NCBI RefSeq assembly: GCF_013409505.1
Contig: NZ_JACCBN010000001.1
Coordinates: 5,208,001 to 5,272,000 of the forward strand
From: Actinomycetospora corticicola
GTDB taxonomy: Bacteria; Actinomycetota; Actinomycetes; Mycobacteriales; Pseudonocardiaceae
Direction: 5' to 3'
DNA length: 64,000 nucleotides
Positions within the stretch are counted from its first letter, which is position 1. The number at the start of each line of letters is the position of its first letter. A program made the position numbers and the translations under genes. Under the pieces are notes generated by a model. It was not told where the DNA came from, did no database searches, and saw only the letters and a list, made by a program, of their open reading frames with translations. This document shows, in pieces, positions 1-7,714 of this stretch.

Positions 1-704
1 AGGCGGTGCCGGGCGAGGAGGTCCGGGTCGGCGAGGAGCTCGCGGGTCGGGCCGTCGGCGACGACGACGCCCTCGTCGATCACCACCGAGCGGGGGCAGA
101 GCTGCAGGGCGTAGGGCAGGTCGTGGGTGACCATGAGCATCGTCCGCCCGAGCCCGAGCAGGACCTCCGCGAGCTCCCGGCGGGCGACCGGGTCGAGGTT
201 CGACGACGGCTCGTCGAGCACGAGGATCTCGGGATCGCAGGCGAGGACCGTGGCGAGGGCGACCCGTCGTCGTTGGCCGCCGGAGAGGTGCATGGGGGAG
301 CGGTCGGCGAGGTCGGGGACGCCCACCGCGTCGAGCGCGGTCTTCACCCGCAGGGACAGCTCGGGCTCGACGACGCCGAAGTTGGCCGGCCCGAAGGCGA
401 CGTCGTCGGCGACGGTGGGCATGAAGAGCTGGTCGTCGGGGTCCTGGAAGACCACACCGACCCGGCGCCGGATCTCCTGCAGGTACGGCTTCGCCACCTC
501 GAGCCCACCGACACGCACCGTCCCCGCACCCGCGCGGTGCACGCCGTTGAGGTGCAGGACGAGCGTGGTCTTGCCCGCCCCGTTCGGACCGAGCAGCGCG
601 ACGCGTTCGCCGCGCTCGATGCGCAGGTCGACCCCGAAGAGCGCCTGGTGGCCGTCGGGGTAGGCGAACGCCAGCCCCTCGACCTCCAGCGACGGGGGGT
701 TCAC
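1..704 (-). CDS. cbiO: Cobalt ECF transporter ATPase CbiO (partial, C-terminus beyond window)
   Basis: ATP-hydrolysing subunit of an energy-coupling factor cobalt importer; it works on the inner face of the membrane and drives CbiQ/CbiM. The visible 234 residues hold a Walker A (GPNGAGKTT), a Q-loop (VFQDPDDQLF), the ABC signature (LSGGQRRR), a Walker B (ILVLDEPSSNLDP) and the switch histidine (MVTHDL). The GTG start at 704 overlaps the cbiQ stop by four bases, so the two are translationally coupled. It is the last visible gene of a cbiM-cbiN-like-cbiQ-cbiO operon on the minus strand. The reading frame is still open at base 1, so the C-terminal tail is missing only because the window ends. 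Nickel is the alternative substrate, as CbiO and NikO are hard to separate by sequence. Confidence 0.93.
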   Translation of the reverse strand, partial: MNPPSLEVEGLAFAYPDGHQALFGVDLRIERGERVALLGPNGAGKTTLVLHLNGVHRAGAGTVRVGGLEVAKPYLQEIRRRVGVVFQDPDDQLFMPTVADDVAFGPANFGVVEPELSLRVKTALDAVGVPDLADRSPMHLSGGQRRRVALATVLACDPEILVLDEPSSNLDPVARRELAEVLLGLGRTMLMVTHDLPYALQLCPRSVVIDEGVVVADGPTRELLADPDLLARHR

Positions 705-1459
705 GCATACCCCGCCGTCGCGAGGACCACGGCCGCGGCGGCCGGGACGAGGGCGACGGTCCAGGTCCGGCGGCCGGTCGCGGCCTCTCCGAGCAGGGGC
801 ATGGACCCCGTGTACCCGCGCGCGAGCATCGCCAGGTGCACGCGTTCCCCGCGCTCGTAGGAGCGCAGGAAGAGCGTGCCGATCCCGCGGATCGTCGGCC
901 CGATCTGCCAGAGGAAGCGGGGGTCGTGCCCCCGGGCGACGCGGGCCAGGCGCATCCGCCGGGCCTCGTCGGCGATGACCTCGAGGTAGCGGACCATCAG
1001 CGTGGCGATCGTGGTGATCATCCCGGGCACGCGCAGGCGGGACAGGCCGGCGAGCAGGTCGCGCACCGGCGTCGTCATGCCGAGCGTCACCGAGATCAGC
1101 ACCCCGAGCGTGCCCTTGACCAGGATGTTCCACCCCGCGAGCAGGCCGTCGACCGACAGCGAGAGGCCGAGGAACTCGGTGCGGGGACCGGTCGCGAAGA
1201 ACGGCAGGAGCACCGCGAGCACCACGAACGGCGCTTCGATGAGCGACCGCGCCGCGATCGCCGCGACCGGGAGCCGGGCCGTCACCCAGATCGCGCCGAG
1301 CAGCAGGAGGTGCGCCCCGAACACCCAGAACGCCTCGCGGGGCGTGGCGACGACCGCGACCACCATGACGAACGCGGCGACGATCTTGACGTGGGCCGGC
1401 AGCCGGTGGACGACGCTGTCGCCGGCGTGGTGGAGGGTGTGTGCGTGCCCGGCCCCCAT
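701..1459 (-). CDS. cbiQ: Cobalt ECF transporter transmembrane subunit CbiQ
   Basis: Membrane-spanning T component that couples CbiO hydrolysis to the substrate-binding CbiM. The 252-residue protein has about five hydrophobic segments, and a cytoplasmic stretch near residues 150-190 carrying ARRMRLARVARG, matching the Ala-Arg-Gly coupling motifs of EcfT proteins. The start at 1459 (MGAGHAHTLHH) is chosen because its ATG overlaps the stop of the preceding small subunit (ATGA) and because the in-frame sequence further upstream is non-membrane, arginine-rich shadow. The stop overlaps the cbiO start. Family assignment is firm; the metal (Co or Ni) is inferred from the neighbours. Confidence 0.92.
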   Translation of the reverse strand: MGAGHAHTLHHAGDSVVHRLPAHVKIVAAFVMVVAVVATPREAFWVFGAHLLLLGAIWVTARLPVAAIAARSLIEAPFVVLAVLLPFFATGPRTEFLGLSLSVDGLLAGWNILVKGTLGVLISVTLGMTTPVRDLLAGLSRLRVPGMITTIATLMVRYLEVIADEARRMRLARVARGHDPRFLWQIGPTIRGIGTLFLRSYERGERVHLAMLARGYTGSMPLLGEAATGRRTWTVALVPAAAAVVLATAGYA

Positions 1460-1800
1460 CAGGGGCCCGACCGGCGCCGCAGCACCCAGAACAGGCCTCC
1501 GGCGACGACGAGCGTGGCGATCACCCCGACCACCCCGGCGACGCCGGTGAGGGTGTCGTCCCCGCCGACCGCGTAGTCGGCGAACGGGCTCTCCGCGGTG
1601 GCGTGGTCGCCGGCGTTCTGCGCGATGCACTGCCCCTGCAGACTGCCCTCGGTCTCGCTGCACCCGGTCTGCGTGACCGCGTCCAGGCCGTCGGGCGAGC
1701 CCGACGCGAGGTAGGACGCGCCGCCGGCGAGCAGGAGTGCGACGAGGAGGAAGCCGCCCAGGAACGCGACGTAGCGGCGGTTGCGCAGTGGTGTGCTCAT
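1459..1800 (-). CDS. PDGLE-domain CbiN-like small subunit
   Basis: 113-residue protein with two membrane helices (about residues 10-30 and 88-108) around a short extracytoplasmic loop containing SPDGLDAV, the PDGLE-type motif of the C-terminal domain found in NikM/NikN and many actinobacterial cobalt/nickel importers. It stands where cbiN stands in cbiMNQO operons and is thought to support metal loading of CbiM. The loop carries two cysteines (GCSETEGSLQGQC), which is a little unusual. The ATG at 1800 overlaps the cbiM stop and its own stop overlaps the cbiQ start, so the whole operon is tightly coupled. Confidence 0.85.
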   Translation of the reverse strand: MSTPLRNRRYVAFLGGFLLVALLLAGGASYLASGSPDGLDAVTQTGCSETEGSLQGQCIAQNAGDHATAESPFADYAVGGDDTLTGVAGVVGVIATLVVAGGLFWVLRRRSGP

Positions 1801-2495
1801 CGCGCCGACTCCTTGATCGTCAGGGTGGTGCGCTCGCCGCGCAGCAGGTACACCAGGTCGGGCCGGACGGCCGCCACCGCGCCCACGGTGAGCGCCGTGA
1901 TGACGCCCTCGCCGATGCCGATCAGCGCGTGGAAGCCGGCCATCAGCCCGAACACCGTGCCGAGCGCGAGCCCCTGGCCGCCGAGGGCGTACTCGAGGAC
2001 GAAGCCCATCGAGGCCACGACGGTGTTCACCCACGCCGCGACGAACGCCGTGAGCAGCAACCCGGCCCGCGACCGCCGGGCCAGCGGGCGCATCGCGACG
2101 GCCACCGCGAAGCCGACGAAGGTGCCGATGAGCGCCATGTTGGTGATGTTCGTGCCGAGCGCGGAGAGCCCGCCGTCGGCGAAGAGCAGGGCCTGCAGCA
2201 CCAGCACGATCGCGACGCACAGCGCGCCGACGTACGGCCCCACCAGGATCGCGGTGAGAGCCCCGCCCAGGAGGTGGCCGCTGACGCCCGGCAGCACCGG
2301 GAAGTTCAGCATCTGCACCGCGAACACGAACGCGGCGACCAGCCCGGCGAGGGGGGCGGTGCGGTCGTCCAGGTCGCGGCGGGCGCGCGCGACGCAGACC
2401 GCGAGGCCCACGATCGCGACGACGCCGAAGGCCAGCGACACCGGGGCGTTCACGATGCCGTCGCTCATGTGCATCGCGACCACGTCGGTCGTCAT
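1797..2495 (-). CDS. cbiM: Cobalt ECF transporter substrate-binding subunit CbiM
   Basis: Metal-binding S component, 232 residues with about six or seven membrane helices. Residues 8-13 read MHMSDG, the conserved N-terminal signature whose Met1-His2 backbone and side chain bind Co/Ni in structurally studied family members; further conserved blocks are GVSGHLLGG and the histidine of GFHALIGIGEG. A good ribosome binding site (GAGGAG) lies 6-7 bases before the ATG at 2495, whereas the ATG at 2474, which would place MH at the very N-terminus, has none. Either the protein is made with seven extra residues or the functional start is 2474. It is the first gene of the operon, 62 bp downstream of tetR. 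Confidence 0.9.
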   Translation of the reverse strand: MTTDVVAMHMSDGIVNAPVSLAFGVVAIVGLAVCVARARRDLDDRTAPLAGLVAAFVFAVQMLNFPVLPGVSGHLLGGALTAILVGPYVGALCVAIVLVLQALLFADGGLSALGTNITNMALIGTFVGFAVAVAMRPLARRSRAGLLLTAFVAAWVNTVVASMGFVLEYALGGQGLALGTVFGLMAGFHALIGIGEGVITALTVGAVAAVRPDLVYLLRGERTTLTIKESAR

Positions 2496-2549
2496 GCGTG
2501 CTCCTCACCCGTTCGTCATGTCCGGGTGAAGAGTGTCGCAACGGCGTGC

Positions 2550-2572
2550 TTGTCGCACTAGTCCTGCGACAA
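2550..2572. promoter_or_regulatory. 8-bp inverted repeat before cbiM
   Basis: TTGTCGCA, seven bases, TGCGACAA: a perfect inverted repeat that covers the tetR stop codon and lies 55-77 bp before cbiM. A third copy of the half site (TGTCGCA) lies at 2534-2540, nearer cbiM. It could be a weak terminator for tetR or an operator for a metal-responsive repressor of the cobalt operon. I do not recognise it as a known Zur, Nur or NikR box. Confidence 0.4.
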
Positions 2573-3217
2573 CCCCATCCTGGCCGTTCGGAGGGTGGCG
2601 TCCGCCCCGAGCAGGGTGTGCACCGCGGCGACGAACCCGTCGACGTCGCGGTAACCGAACACGGCCCGTTGCATGACGAAGCCCGGGATGACGGCCATGA
2701 CGACATGGGCCCCGGTCTCCGGTGGAAGCGCCGACGGGATCAGTCCGGCGTCCTGGCCGCGGCGCAGCCCCGTCGCGACCCGCTCGCGTAACGCCAGGAA
2801 CCCCCCGCGGACGCGGTCCTGCAGCACCCCCGGGCGGGTCGCCTCGCCCCACGCCTGCACCCCGCAGAGCACGAGTTCGTCCAGATCGATCTCGGACCCG
2901 TCCGGGAGCCGTGCCGTCTCCGCGGCGAAGGTCCCGACGACGGCTGTCACCAGGTCGGCGACGGACGGGGCGGCGGTCCCGCGCACCGCGTCGTCCAGGC
3001 GGCCGGTGAGGATCGAGAACGCCTGCCCGGCCACCTCGAGCACGACGTCGTCCTTGCTCGGGTAGTAGCGGTAGAAGGCGCCGGTCGACAGCCCGGCCTC
3101 CTTCGCGATGTCGGGCATCGACGTCTGGTGGAAGCCGTCGCGGGCGAAGCACCGGCGCGCGGCGCCCAGGATGCGCCGCCGGTTCTCCTCGCGGCGTTCG
3201 TCGGTGATGCGGGGCAC
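2558..3217 (-). CDS. TetR-family transcriptional regulator
   Basis: 219 residues. The N-terminal 60 form the TetR DNA-binding domain: RRRILGAARRCFARDGF, then a helix-turn-helix with MPDIAKEAGLSTGAFYRYYPSKDDV. The remainder is a helical ligand and dimer domain with no family I can name. It starts with GTG at 3217 and is divergent from the flavin monooxygenase at 3319; the 101-bp gap holds two matching operator-like palindromes (3234-3249 and 3281-3296). It therefore most likely represses itself and the monooxygenase, released by an unknown, possibly aromatic, ligand. Cotranscription with cbiM downstream cannot be excluded (62-bp gap). Confidence 0.92.
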   Translation of the reverse strand: MPRITDERREENRRRILGAARRCFARDGFHQTSMPDIAKEAGLSTGAFYRYYPSKDDVVLEVAGQAFSILTGRLDDAVRGTAAPSVADLVTAVVGTFAAETARLPDGSEIDLDELVLCGVQAWGEATRPGVLQDRVRGGFLALRERVATGLRRGQDAGLIPSALPPETGAHVVMAVIPGFVMQRAVFGYRDVDGFVAAVHTLLGADATLRTARMGLSQD

Positions 3218-3233
3218 GCCCGGTCCACCTTCC

Positions 3234-3249
3234 GTGAATGCTCGTTCGC
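3234..3249. promoter_or_regulatory. TetR operator, copy 1
   Basis: GTGAATGCTCGTTCGC: an imperfect palindrome (GTGAA, six bases, TTCGC) matching copy 2 at 14 of 16 positions. It sits 17 bp before the tetR start, where binding would block tetR expression. Confidence 0.7.
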
Positions 3250-3280
3250 CTTGACTCCGGCCCGGTCGGGGACCACCATA

Positions 3281-3296
3281 GTGAAAGCTCGTTCAC
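3281..3296. promoter_or_regulatory. TetR operator, copy 2, overlapping the monooxygenase promoter
   Basis: GTGAAAGCTCGTTCAC: GTGAA, six bases, TTCAC, a perfect 5-bp inverted repeat of the size TetR dimers bind. A TTGACT hexamer at 3251-3256 could be the -35 of the rightward promoter, so this site would cover its -10 to +1 region. Confidence 0.72.
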
Positions 3297-3318
3297 GGTG
3301 GCGCTCGAGGAGGCGGTC

Positions 3319-4563
3319 ATGGAACGGACGACCTGTTGCGTGGTGGGCGGCGGCCCGGCCGGGATGGTGCTCGGTCTGCTGCTCGCGCGGGCCGGCGTGG
3401 AGGTCACGGTGCTCGAGAAGCACGGTGACTTCCTGCGCGACTTCCGCGGCGACACCGTGCACACCTCGACGCTGACCCTGCTCGACGAGCTCGGCCTGTG
3501 GCCCCGCTTCGACGCGCTGCCCTACCGGGCGCTGACCCGGGTCCGGCTCCGGCTCGACGAGGGCGAGGTGACGATCGGCGACATGTCGCGGCTGGACGCC
3601 CCACATCCGATGGTGGCGATGACGCCGCAGTGGCACCTGCTCGACATGCTCGCCACCGCGGCGCGGGAGGAACCCACGTTCACGCTGCGGATGCACACCG
3701 AGGTGGCCGGGCTCGTCCGTACCGGAGGCCGGGTCACGGGTGTGCGGCTCGGGGACGGCTCGGTGCTCGAGGCCGACCTGGTCGTCGCCTGCGACGGCCG
3801 GGACTCGCGCGTCCGCGCGGAGTCGGGGCTGCCCCTGCACCGCTACGACGTGCCCATCGACGTCGAGTGGTTCCGGGTCCCGAGGCACCCCGATGATCCC
3901 GACGGCGGGTTGGGCCGGGTCCGGCGCGGGCGGTTCCTGGTCATGCTCGACCGCGGCGACTACTTCCAGTGCGCGCTCGTGGTCTCCAAGGGCGACGACG
4001 CGCGGCTGCGTGCCGGGTCGGTCCAGGTGCTGCGCGACGTCCTGACGGGGATGAACCCGTGGATGACCGGCCGTCTCGACGCCATGACGTGGGACGACGT
4101 CAAGCTCCTCGAGGTCTCGCTGGACCGGCTGACGCGCTGGTCGGCGCCGGGCGTGCTGTGCATCGGGGACGCGGCGCACGCGATGTCGCCGATCGGCGGG
4201 GTCGGCATCAACCTCGCGGTGCAGGACGCGGTCGCGGCGGCCCGCCTGCTGGCCCACCCGCTGCTGGCGCACGACCCCGAGGCCGTGGATCGGGCGGGGC
4301 GCGCCGTGCAGCGCCGCCGCACACCGCCGACGGTGGTCACCCAGACCGCGCAGGACCTCGCCCACCGGCGGGTCGTCGCTCCCGTCCTCGACGCCGGGCC
4401 GGGCGACGGCGAGGACGCGGTCCCGCTCCCGTTCCGGCTGGCGCAGCGGTTCCCGGTGCTGCAGTGGGTGCCGGCGCGGGCCGTCGGGATCGGGGTGCTG
4501 CCCGAGCACGCGCCGGACTTCGCGCGGCGCCCGCCGTTGCCGCTGGTGGCCCCGGCGTCGTGA
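3319..4563 (+). CDS. FAD-dependent aromatic-ring-type monooxygenase
   Basis: 414-residue flavoprotein of the p-hydroxybenzoate hydroxylase fold. Visible motifs: the N-terminal dinucleotide fold VVGGGPAGM (about residues 7-15), the mid-domain DG motif in VACDGRDSRVR, and the FAD ribityl-binding GDAAHAMSPIGGVGINLA. Class A flavin monooxygenases of this type hydroxylate or epoxidise aromatic or polyketide substrates with NAD(P)H; the substrate cannot be read from the sequence. The start at 3319 follows GAGGAGG by six bases. The 27 codons open upstream run through the operator and are not believed to be translated. It is divergent from tetR and probably under its control, and it is followed by a strong palindromic terminator shared with the convergent VOC gene. 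Confidence 0.9.
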   Translation: MERTTCCVVGGGPAGMVLGLLLARAGVEVTVLEKHGDFLRDFRGDTVHTSTLTLLDELGLWPRFDALPYRALTRVRLRLDEGEVTIGDMSRLDAPHPMVAMTPQWHLLDMLATAAREEPTFTLRMHTEVAGLVRTGGRVTGVRLGDGSVLEADLVVACDGRDSRVRAESGLPLHRYDVPIDVEWFRVPRHPDDPDGGLGRVRRGRFLVMLDRGDYFQCALVVSKGDDARLRAGSVQVLRDVLTGMNPWMTGRLDAMTWDDVKLLEVSLDRLTRWSAPGVLCIGDAAHAMSPIGGVGINLAVQDAVAAARLLAHPLLAHDPEAVDRAGRAVQRRRTPPTVVTQTAQDLAHRRVVAPVLDAGPGDGEDAVPLPFRLAQRFPVLQWVPARAVGIGVLPEHAPDFARRPPLPLVAPAS

Positions 4564-4585
4564 CGCCCCTTCCCACCTGGCGGCG

Positions 4586-4624
4586 AAGCGTCGTTGCTGT
4601 CGTCCGGTGACAGCAACGACGCTT
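4586..4624. repeat. Family A palindrome, copy A1 (bidirectional terminator position)
   Basis: Two perfect 16-base arms, 4586-4601 (AAGCGTCGTTGCTGTC) and 4609-4624, with a 7-base loop. It lies between two convergent genes. The same arm core, AGCGTCGTTG, recurs at 45188, 49164 and, degenerate, 56770. Confidence 0.88.
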
Positions 4625-4644
4625 TCCTGTCGTGGGGGTGGCGG

Positions 4645-5040
4645 TCAGCCGGCGAGCATGAAGAACTCGAGCGCGTTGCCGTCGGGGTCCTTGACCGACA
4701 GCGCGAGCCCGTAGTCGGCCTCGACGATGCCGGAGTGCTCGATGCCGACGCTGTCGAGGTGCTCGCGCCAGGCGGTGACCGCATCGCTGTCGGCACAGCC
4801 GAACCCGACGTGGTCGAGCCCGACGCGGGCCGGGTCGAACCGGTCGTCGGAAGAGACCCCGTCGTGCTGGGTGAGGCCGAAGAGCTGGCCGTCGGCGAGG
4901 GCGAACACCCGACGGCGGAACGGCCCGTCGGACAGGGTCATGGCGGGCTCGGCGCCGAACAGCTTCGAGTAGAACGGTTCGCTGACCGACAGGTCGCGGA
5001 CCGACATGGCGACGTGGTGCACGGCGGGGATCGGAGGCAT
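4645..5040 (-). CDS. VOC (glyoxalase/dioxygenase-like) protein
   Basis: 131-residue single-chain vicinal-oxygen-chelate protein made of two beta-alpha-beta-beta-beta modules. Candidate metal ligands are the histidine of VHHVAMSVRD at the start of module 1, the histidine of LDHVGFGC at the start of module 2 and the glutamate of NALEFFML near the C-terminus; SVKDPDGNALEFF is the usual end block. The family includes glyoxalase I, extradiol dioxygenases and antibiotic-binding proteins, and no subgroup can be assigned. An ATG at 5073 is open in frame but has no Shine-Dalgarno sequence, and the family fold begins right after the ATG at 5040. Confidence 0.85.
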   Translation of the reverse strand: MPPIPAVHHVAMSVRDLSVSEPFYSKLFGAEPAMTLSDGPFRRRVFALADGQLFGLTQHDGVSSDDRFDPARVGLDHVGFGCADSDAVTAWREHLDSVGIEHSGIVEADYGLALSVKDPDGNALEFFMLAG

Positions 5041-5121
5041 ACCCGTGGCCTGCCCGGTTGCGCGCAATCCCATGCGCGCCCGGCCATGCCGGACGGATTC
5101 CCGACGGCGGGTCGGGTCCGG

Positions 5122-6384
5122 TCAGGCCGCCACCGGGAAGCGCCGTGGACCGCGCAGGACCGTCGCGGTCTTCGGCACGGTCCGGCCGACCGTCCGCAGC
5201 CCCGGCAGCCGCTCCGCGAGCATCCGCAGCGCGACCTCGCCCTCGAGCCGGGCCAGCGCGGCGCCGAGGCAGTAGTGCGCCCCGCCGGAGAACGCCAGGT
5301 GCGGGCTCGTCTGCTCGCGGGCGATGTCGAACCGGTCCGGGTCGGGGTGGGCCTCCGGATCCCGTCCGGCCGCCGCGAGCAGCACGAGGAGCCCGGAGTC
5401 GCAGCGCAGCGGGACGCCGTCGAGCTCGAGGTCCTCGTGCGCGATGCGGGCCGTCAGCTGCACCGGCGGGTCGTAGCGCAGCGTCTCCTCGACCGCGCCG
5501 GCCGCCAGACCGGGCTCGGCGACCAGCGCCTCCCACTGCCCGGGGGTCGTCTGCATCGCCCGGACCGCGTTCCCGACGAGGTTGGTGGTCGTCTCGAAGC
5601 CCGCGACCAGCAGCAGCTGGGCGAGCGACACGAGCTCGTCGATCGTCATCCGGCCCTCGTCGAGCGCCCCGACCAGCTGGGAGACGACGTCCTCGCCGGG
5701 GTCGACCCGTCGTCGGGACACCAGCGACTCGAAGAGCGCCCGGGCCTCCGTCGTCGTGCGGGCCAGCTCGTGGGCGTGGGCGACCGACCGGACGCCGTCC
5801 AGCGCGCCGCCCAGGGCGCGACCCCACGCCGTGAAGCGCTCCGTGTCGACCTCGGGAATGGCGAGCAGCCGGGCGATCACGGTGATCGGGAGCGGGGCGG
5901 CGAGGTCGCGCACGAGGTCGAAGCGCCCCCGGGCGACGGCCCGGTCGAGGAGGTCGGCGGTGATCGTCTCCGCGATCTCGCGGTAGCGCTCCAGACGCCG
6001 CGGCGCGAACGTCGGCTGGGCGAGGCGGCGCAGGCGGGTGTGGTCGGGCGCGTCGAGGTTGAGCAGGGACAGGTCGATCGGCTCGAGCAGCGACGGACCC
6101 TCCTCGGGCGCGAACGGGGCACGGCCGTCGGCGAGGCGCACCCCGAAGCGACGGTCCCGCAGCACCTGTTCGCACAGCTCGTGGGTGGCGACCGCACTGA
6201 TCCCGGTGCGGCTGCGGAGCACCCGACGCGGGGTCCGTACCGTCGCGTAGGTGGGATAGGGGTCCCGCCGCCACGGCTTGTGCATCAGTCGGGCGACCGG
6301 ATCGCCCCGCAGGGCCAGGGCCAGCCCACCCGCGCGCATCGCCGCGATGCGGCTGCCGAGGGCAAGATCGTCACGGAGGGTCAC
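5122..6384 (-). CDS. Cytochrome P450
   Basis: 420-residue soluble bacterial P450, the normal length. Motifs in order: the I-helix oxygen-binding AGFETTTN (about residues 240-247), the K-helix EETLRYDPP with its ExxR pair, and the heme loop FSGGAHYCLGAALARLE with the axial cysteine near residue 353. The loop has Ser-Gly-Gly-Ala where most P450s have Phe-Gly-x-Gly. Substrate unknown; electron donors are not encoded beside it. The GTG start at 6384 follows GAGGAG by four bases; the longer open frame upstream is arginine-rich and overlaps the divergent isochorismate synthase, so it is rejected. Confidence 0.93.
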   Translation of the reverse strand: MTLRDDLALGSRIAAMRAGGLALALRGDPVARLMHKPWRRDPYPTYATVRTPRRVLRSRTGISAVATHELCEQVLRDRRFGVRLADGRAPFAPEEGPSLLEPIDLSLLNLDAPDHTRLRRLAQPTFAPRRLERYREIAETITADLLDRAVARGRFDLVRDLAAPLPITVIARLLAIPEVDTERFTAWGRALGGALDGVRSVAHAHELARTTTEARALFESLVSRRRVDPGEDVVSQLVGALDEGRMTIDELVSLAQLLLVAGFETTTNLVGNAVRAMQTTPGQWEALVAEPGLAAGAVEETLRYDPPVQLTARIAHEDLELDGVPLRCDSGLLVLLAAAGRDPEAHPDPDRFDIAREQTSPHLAFSGGAHYCLGAALARLEGEVALRMLAERLPGLRTVGRTVPKTATVLRGPRRFPVAA

Positions 6385-6526
6385 TGCTCTCCTCGCGATG
6401 CGTCGCGTGTCACGTGGCCGGGCCGGACGGTCCGGGTGAGAGTGGGAGGAACGGATATCCACTCTGCCAGCGGAACGGCGCGAGTGCGGCGATGATCGAC
6501 CGACCCCGAGCGGGAGGAGCCACCAC

Positions 6527-7699
6527 GTGACGAGCGAGGTCACGGCCGACCTGCTGCCAGTGCCCGGGACTCCACCCACGGGGTCCGGCGACTCGGCGCA
6601 GCTGCTCGCCCGGTGGCGTCCGGGCGAGGGCACGTGGTTCTCCGGGCCGCGGGGTGCCCTGCTCGCCCGGGGGGTCGCCCACCGGCTCGACGATCCCGAC
6701 GAGGCCCGGCGCCGGCTGCGCCGGATCGACGCGGCGGGTGACGCACCCGCCGTCGTGATCGGGGCCCTGCCGTTCGACCCGGCGGCGCCCGCCGCCCTCG
6801 TCGTCCCCGAGGCCGTCACGTGGGCGCCCCCGCTGCCCCGCTCGGTCGGGCGCCGCGGCGAGGGCGCCGACCCGACGCACTGGCAGTCGCGTCCCGTCCC
6901 GGAGCCCGCCGGCTACGAGGCGATGGTGGCCGACGCGCTGCGGCGCATGCGGGCGGGCGGCCTGGAGAAGGTCGTGCTGTCGCGGGTGCTCGACCTCGTC
7001 CGCGACACCCCGATCGACCAGCCCGCCATGCTCGGCGAGCTCGCCGCCCGGAACCTCGCGGGCTACGTCTTCGCGGTGGACCTGCCGTCGGGGTCGGGTC
7101 CGCGTTCGTTGATCGGCGCGAGCCCGGAGCTGCTGGTGTCGCGACGGGACGGCGAGGTCGTGGCGAACCCGCTCGCGGGCTCGGCGCCCCGGCGTTCCGA
7201 CCCGGCCGACGACGAGGCGACCGGCGCCGCACTGCTCGCCTCGGTGAAGGACCGGCACGAGCACGCGCTCGTGGTCGACGAGGTCGCCGCCGCGCTCGCA
7301 GGGTGCTGCGACTCGCTCGAGGTGCCTGCGGAGCCCACGCTCATCCGCACCGACGCGCTCTGGCACCTCTCGACGACGATTCGCGGGCGCTCCGCCGTCG
7401 CGTCTCTCGATATCGCGCGGGCGCTGCACCCGACACCCGCCGTCGGGGGCGTGCCGCGCGAGGCGGCCTGCCGTGCGATCGGGGAACTGGAGCCGTTCTC
7501 CCGCGGCTTCTACACCGGCATGGTCGGCTGGATGGACGCCGACGGTGACGGCGAGTGGGTCGTCGCCCTGCGCTGCGGCGACGTGCGCGGCGCGACCGCC
7601 CGGCTCTACGCCGGCGCCGGGATCGTCCCCGCCTCGGTGCCGGCCTCGGAGCTCGCCGAGACCACCACGAAGCTGGAGACGATGCTCGCCTCGCTGTGA
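6527..7699 (+). CDS. Isochorismate synthase
   Basis: 390-residue chorismate-utilising enzyme converting chorismate to isochorismate for menaquinone or a catechol/salicylate siderophore. Characteristic blocks: LEKVVLSRVLDL in the middle, LIGASPELLVSR, NPLAGSAPR, KDRHEH, the TIRGR of the metal/substrate region, HPTPAVGGVPREAA and the final LYAGAGIV. The GTG start at 6527 is preceded by GGAGGAG. No menD, menH or siderophore synthetase gene lies nearby, so the pathway served is unknown. It is divergent from the P450 over a 142-bp gap. Confidence 0.93.
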   Translation: MTSEVTADLLPVPGTPPTGSGDSAQLLARWRPGEGTWFSGPRGALLARGVAHRLDDPDEARRRLRRIDAAGDAPAVVIGALPFDPAAPAALVVPEAVTWAPPLPRSVGRRGEGADPTHWQSRPVPEPAGYEAMVADALRRMRAGGLEKVVLSRVLDLVRDTPIDQPAMLGELAARNLAGYVFAVDLPSGSGPRSLIGASPELLVSRRDGEVVANPLAGSAPRRSDPADDEATGAALLASVKDRHEHALVVDEVAAALAGCCDSLEVPAEPTLIRTDALWHLSTTIRGRSAVASLDIARALHPTPAVGGVPREAACRAIGELEPFSRGFYTGMVGWMDADGDGEWVVALRCGDVRGATARLYAGAGIVPASVPASELAETTTKLETMLASL

Positions 7700-7714
7700 G
7701 CGGGGCCCGGTCGG

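Noticed and set aside
6-860. Long plus-strand frames across the first 5 kb and in many other places
   Set aside because: They are open only because of high GC content; they are rich in Arg, Gly and His, lack ribosome sites and lie antisense to genes with clear family motifs.
2496-2557. Cobalamin riboswitch before the cobalt transporter operon
   Set aside because: Only 62 bp separate tetR from cbiM and no B12-box-like conserved sequence is present.
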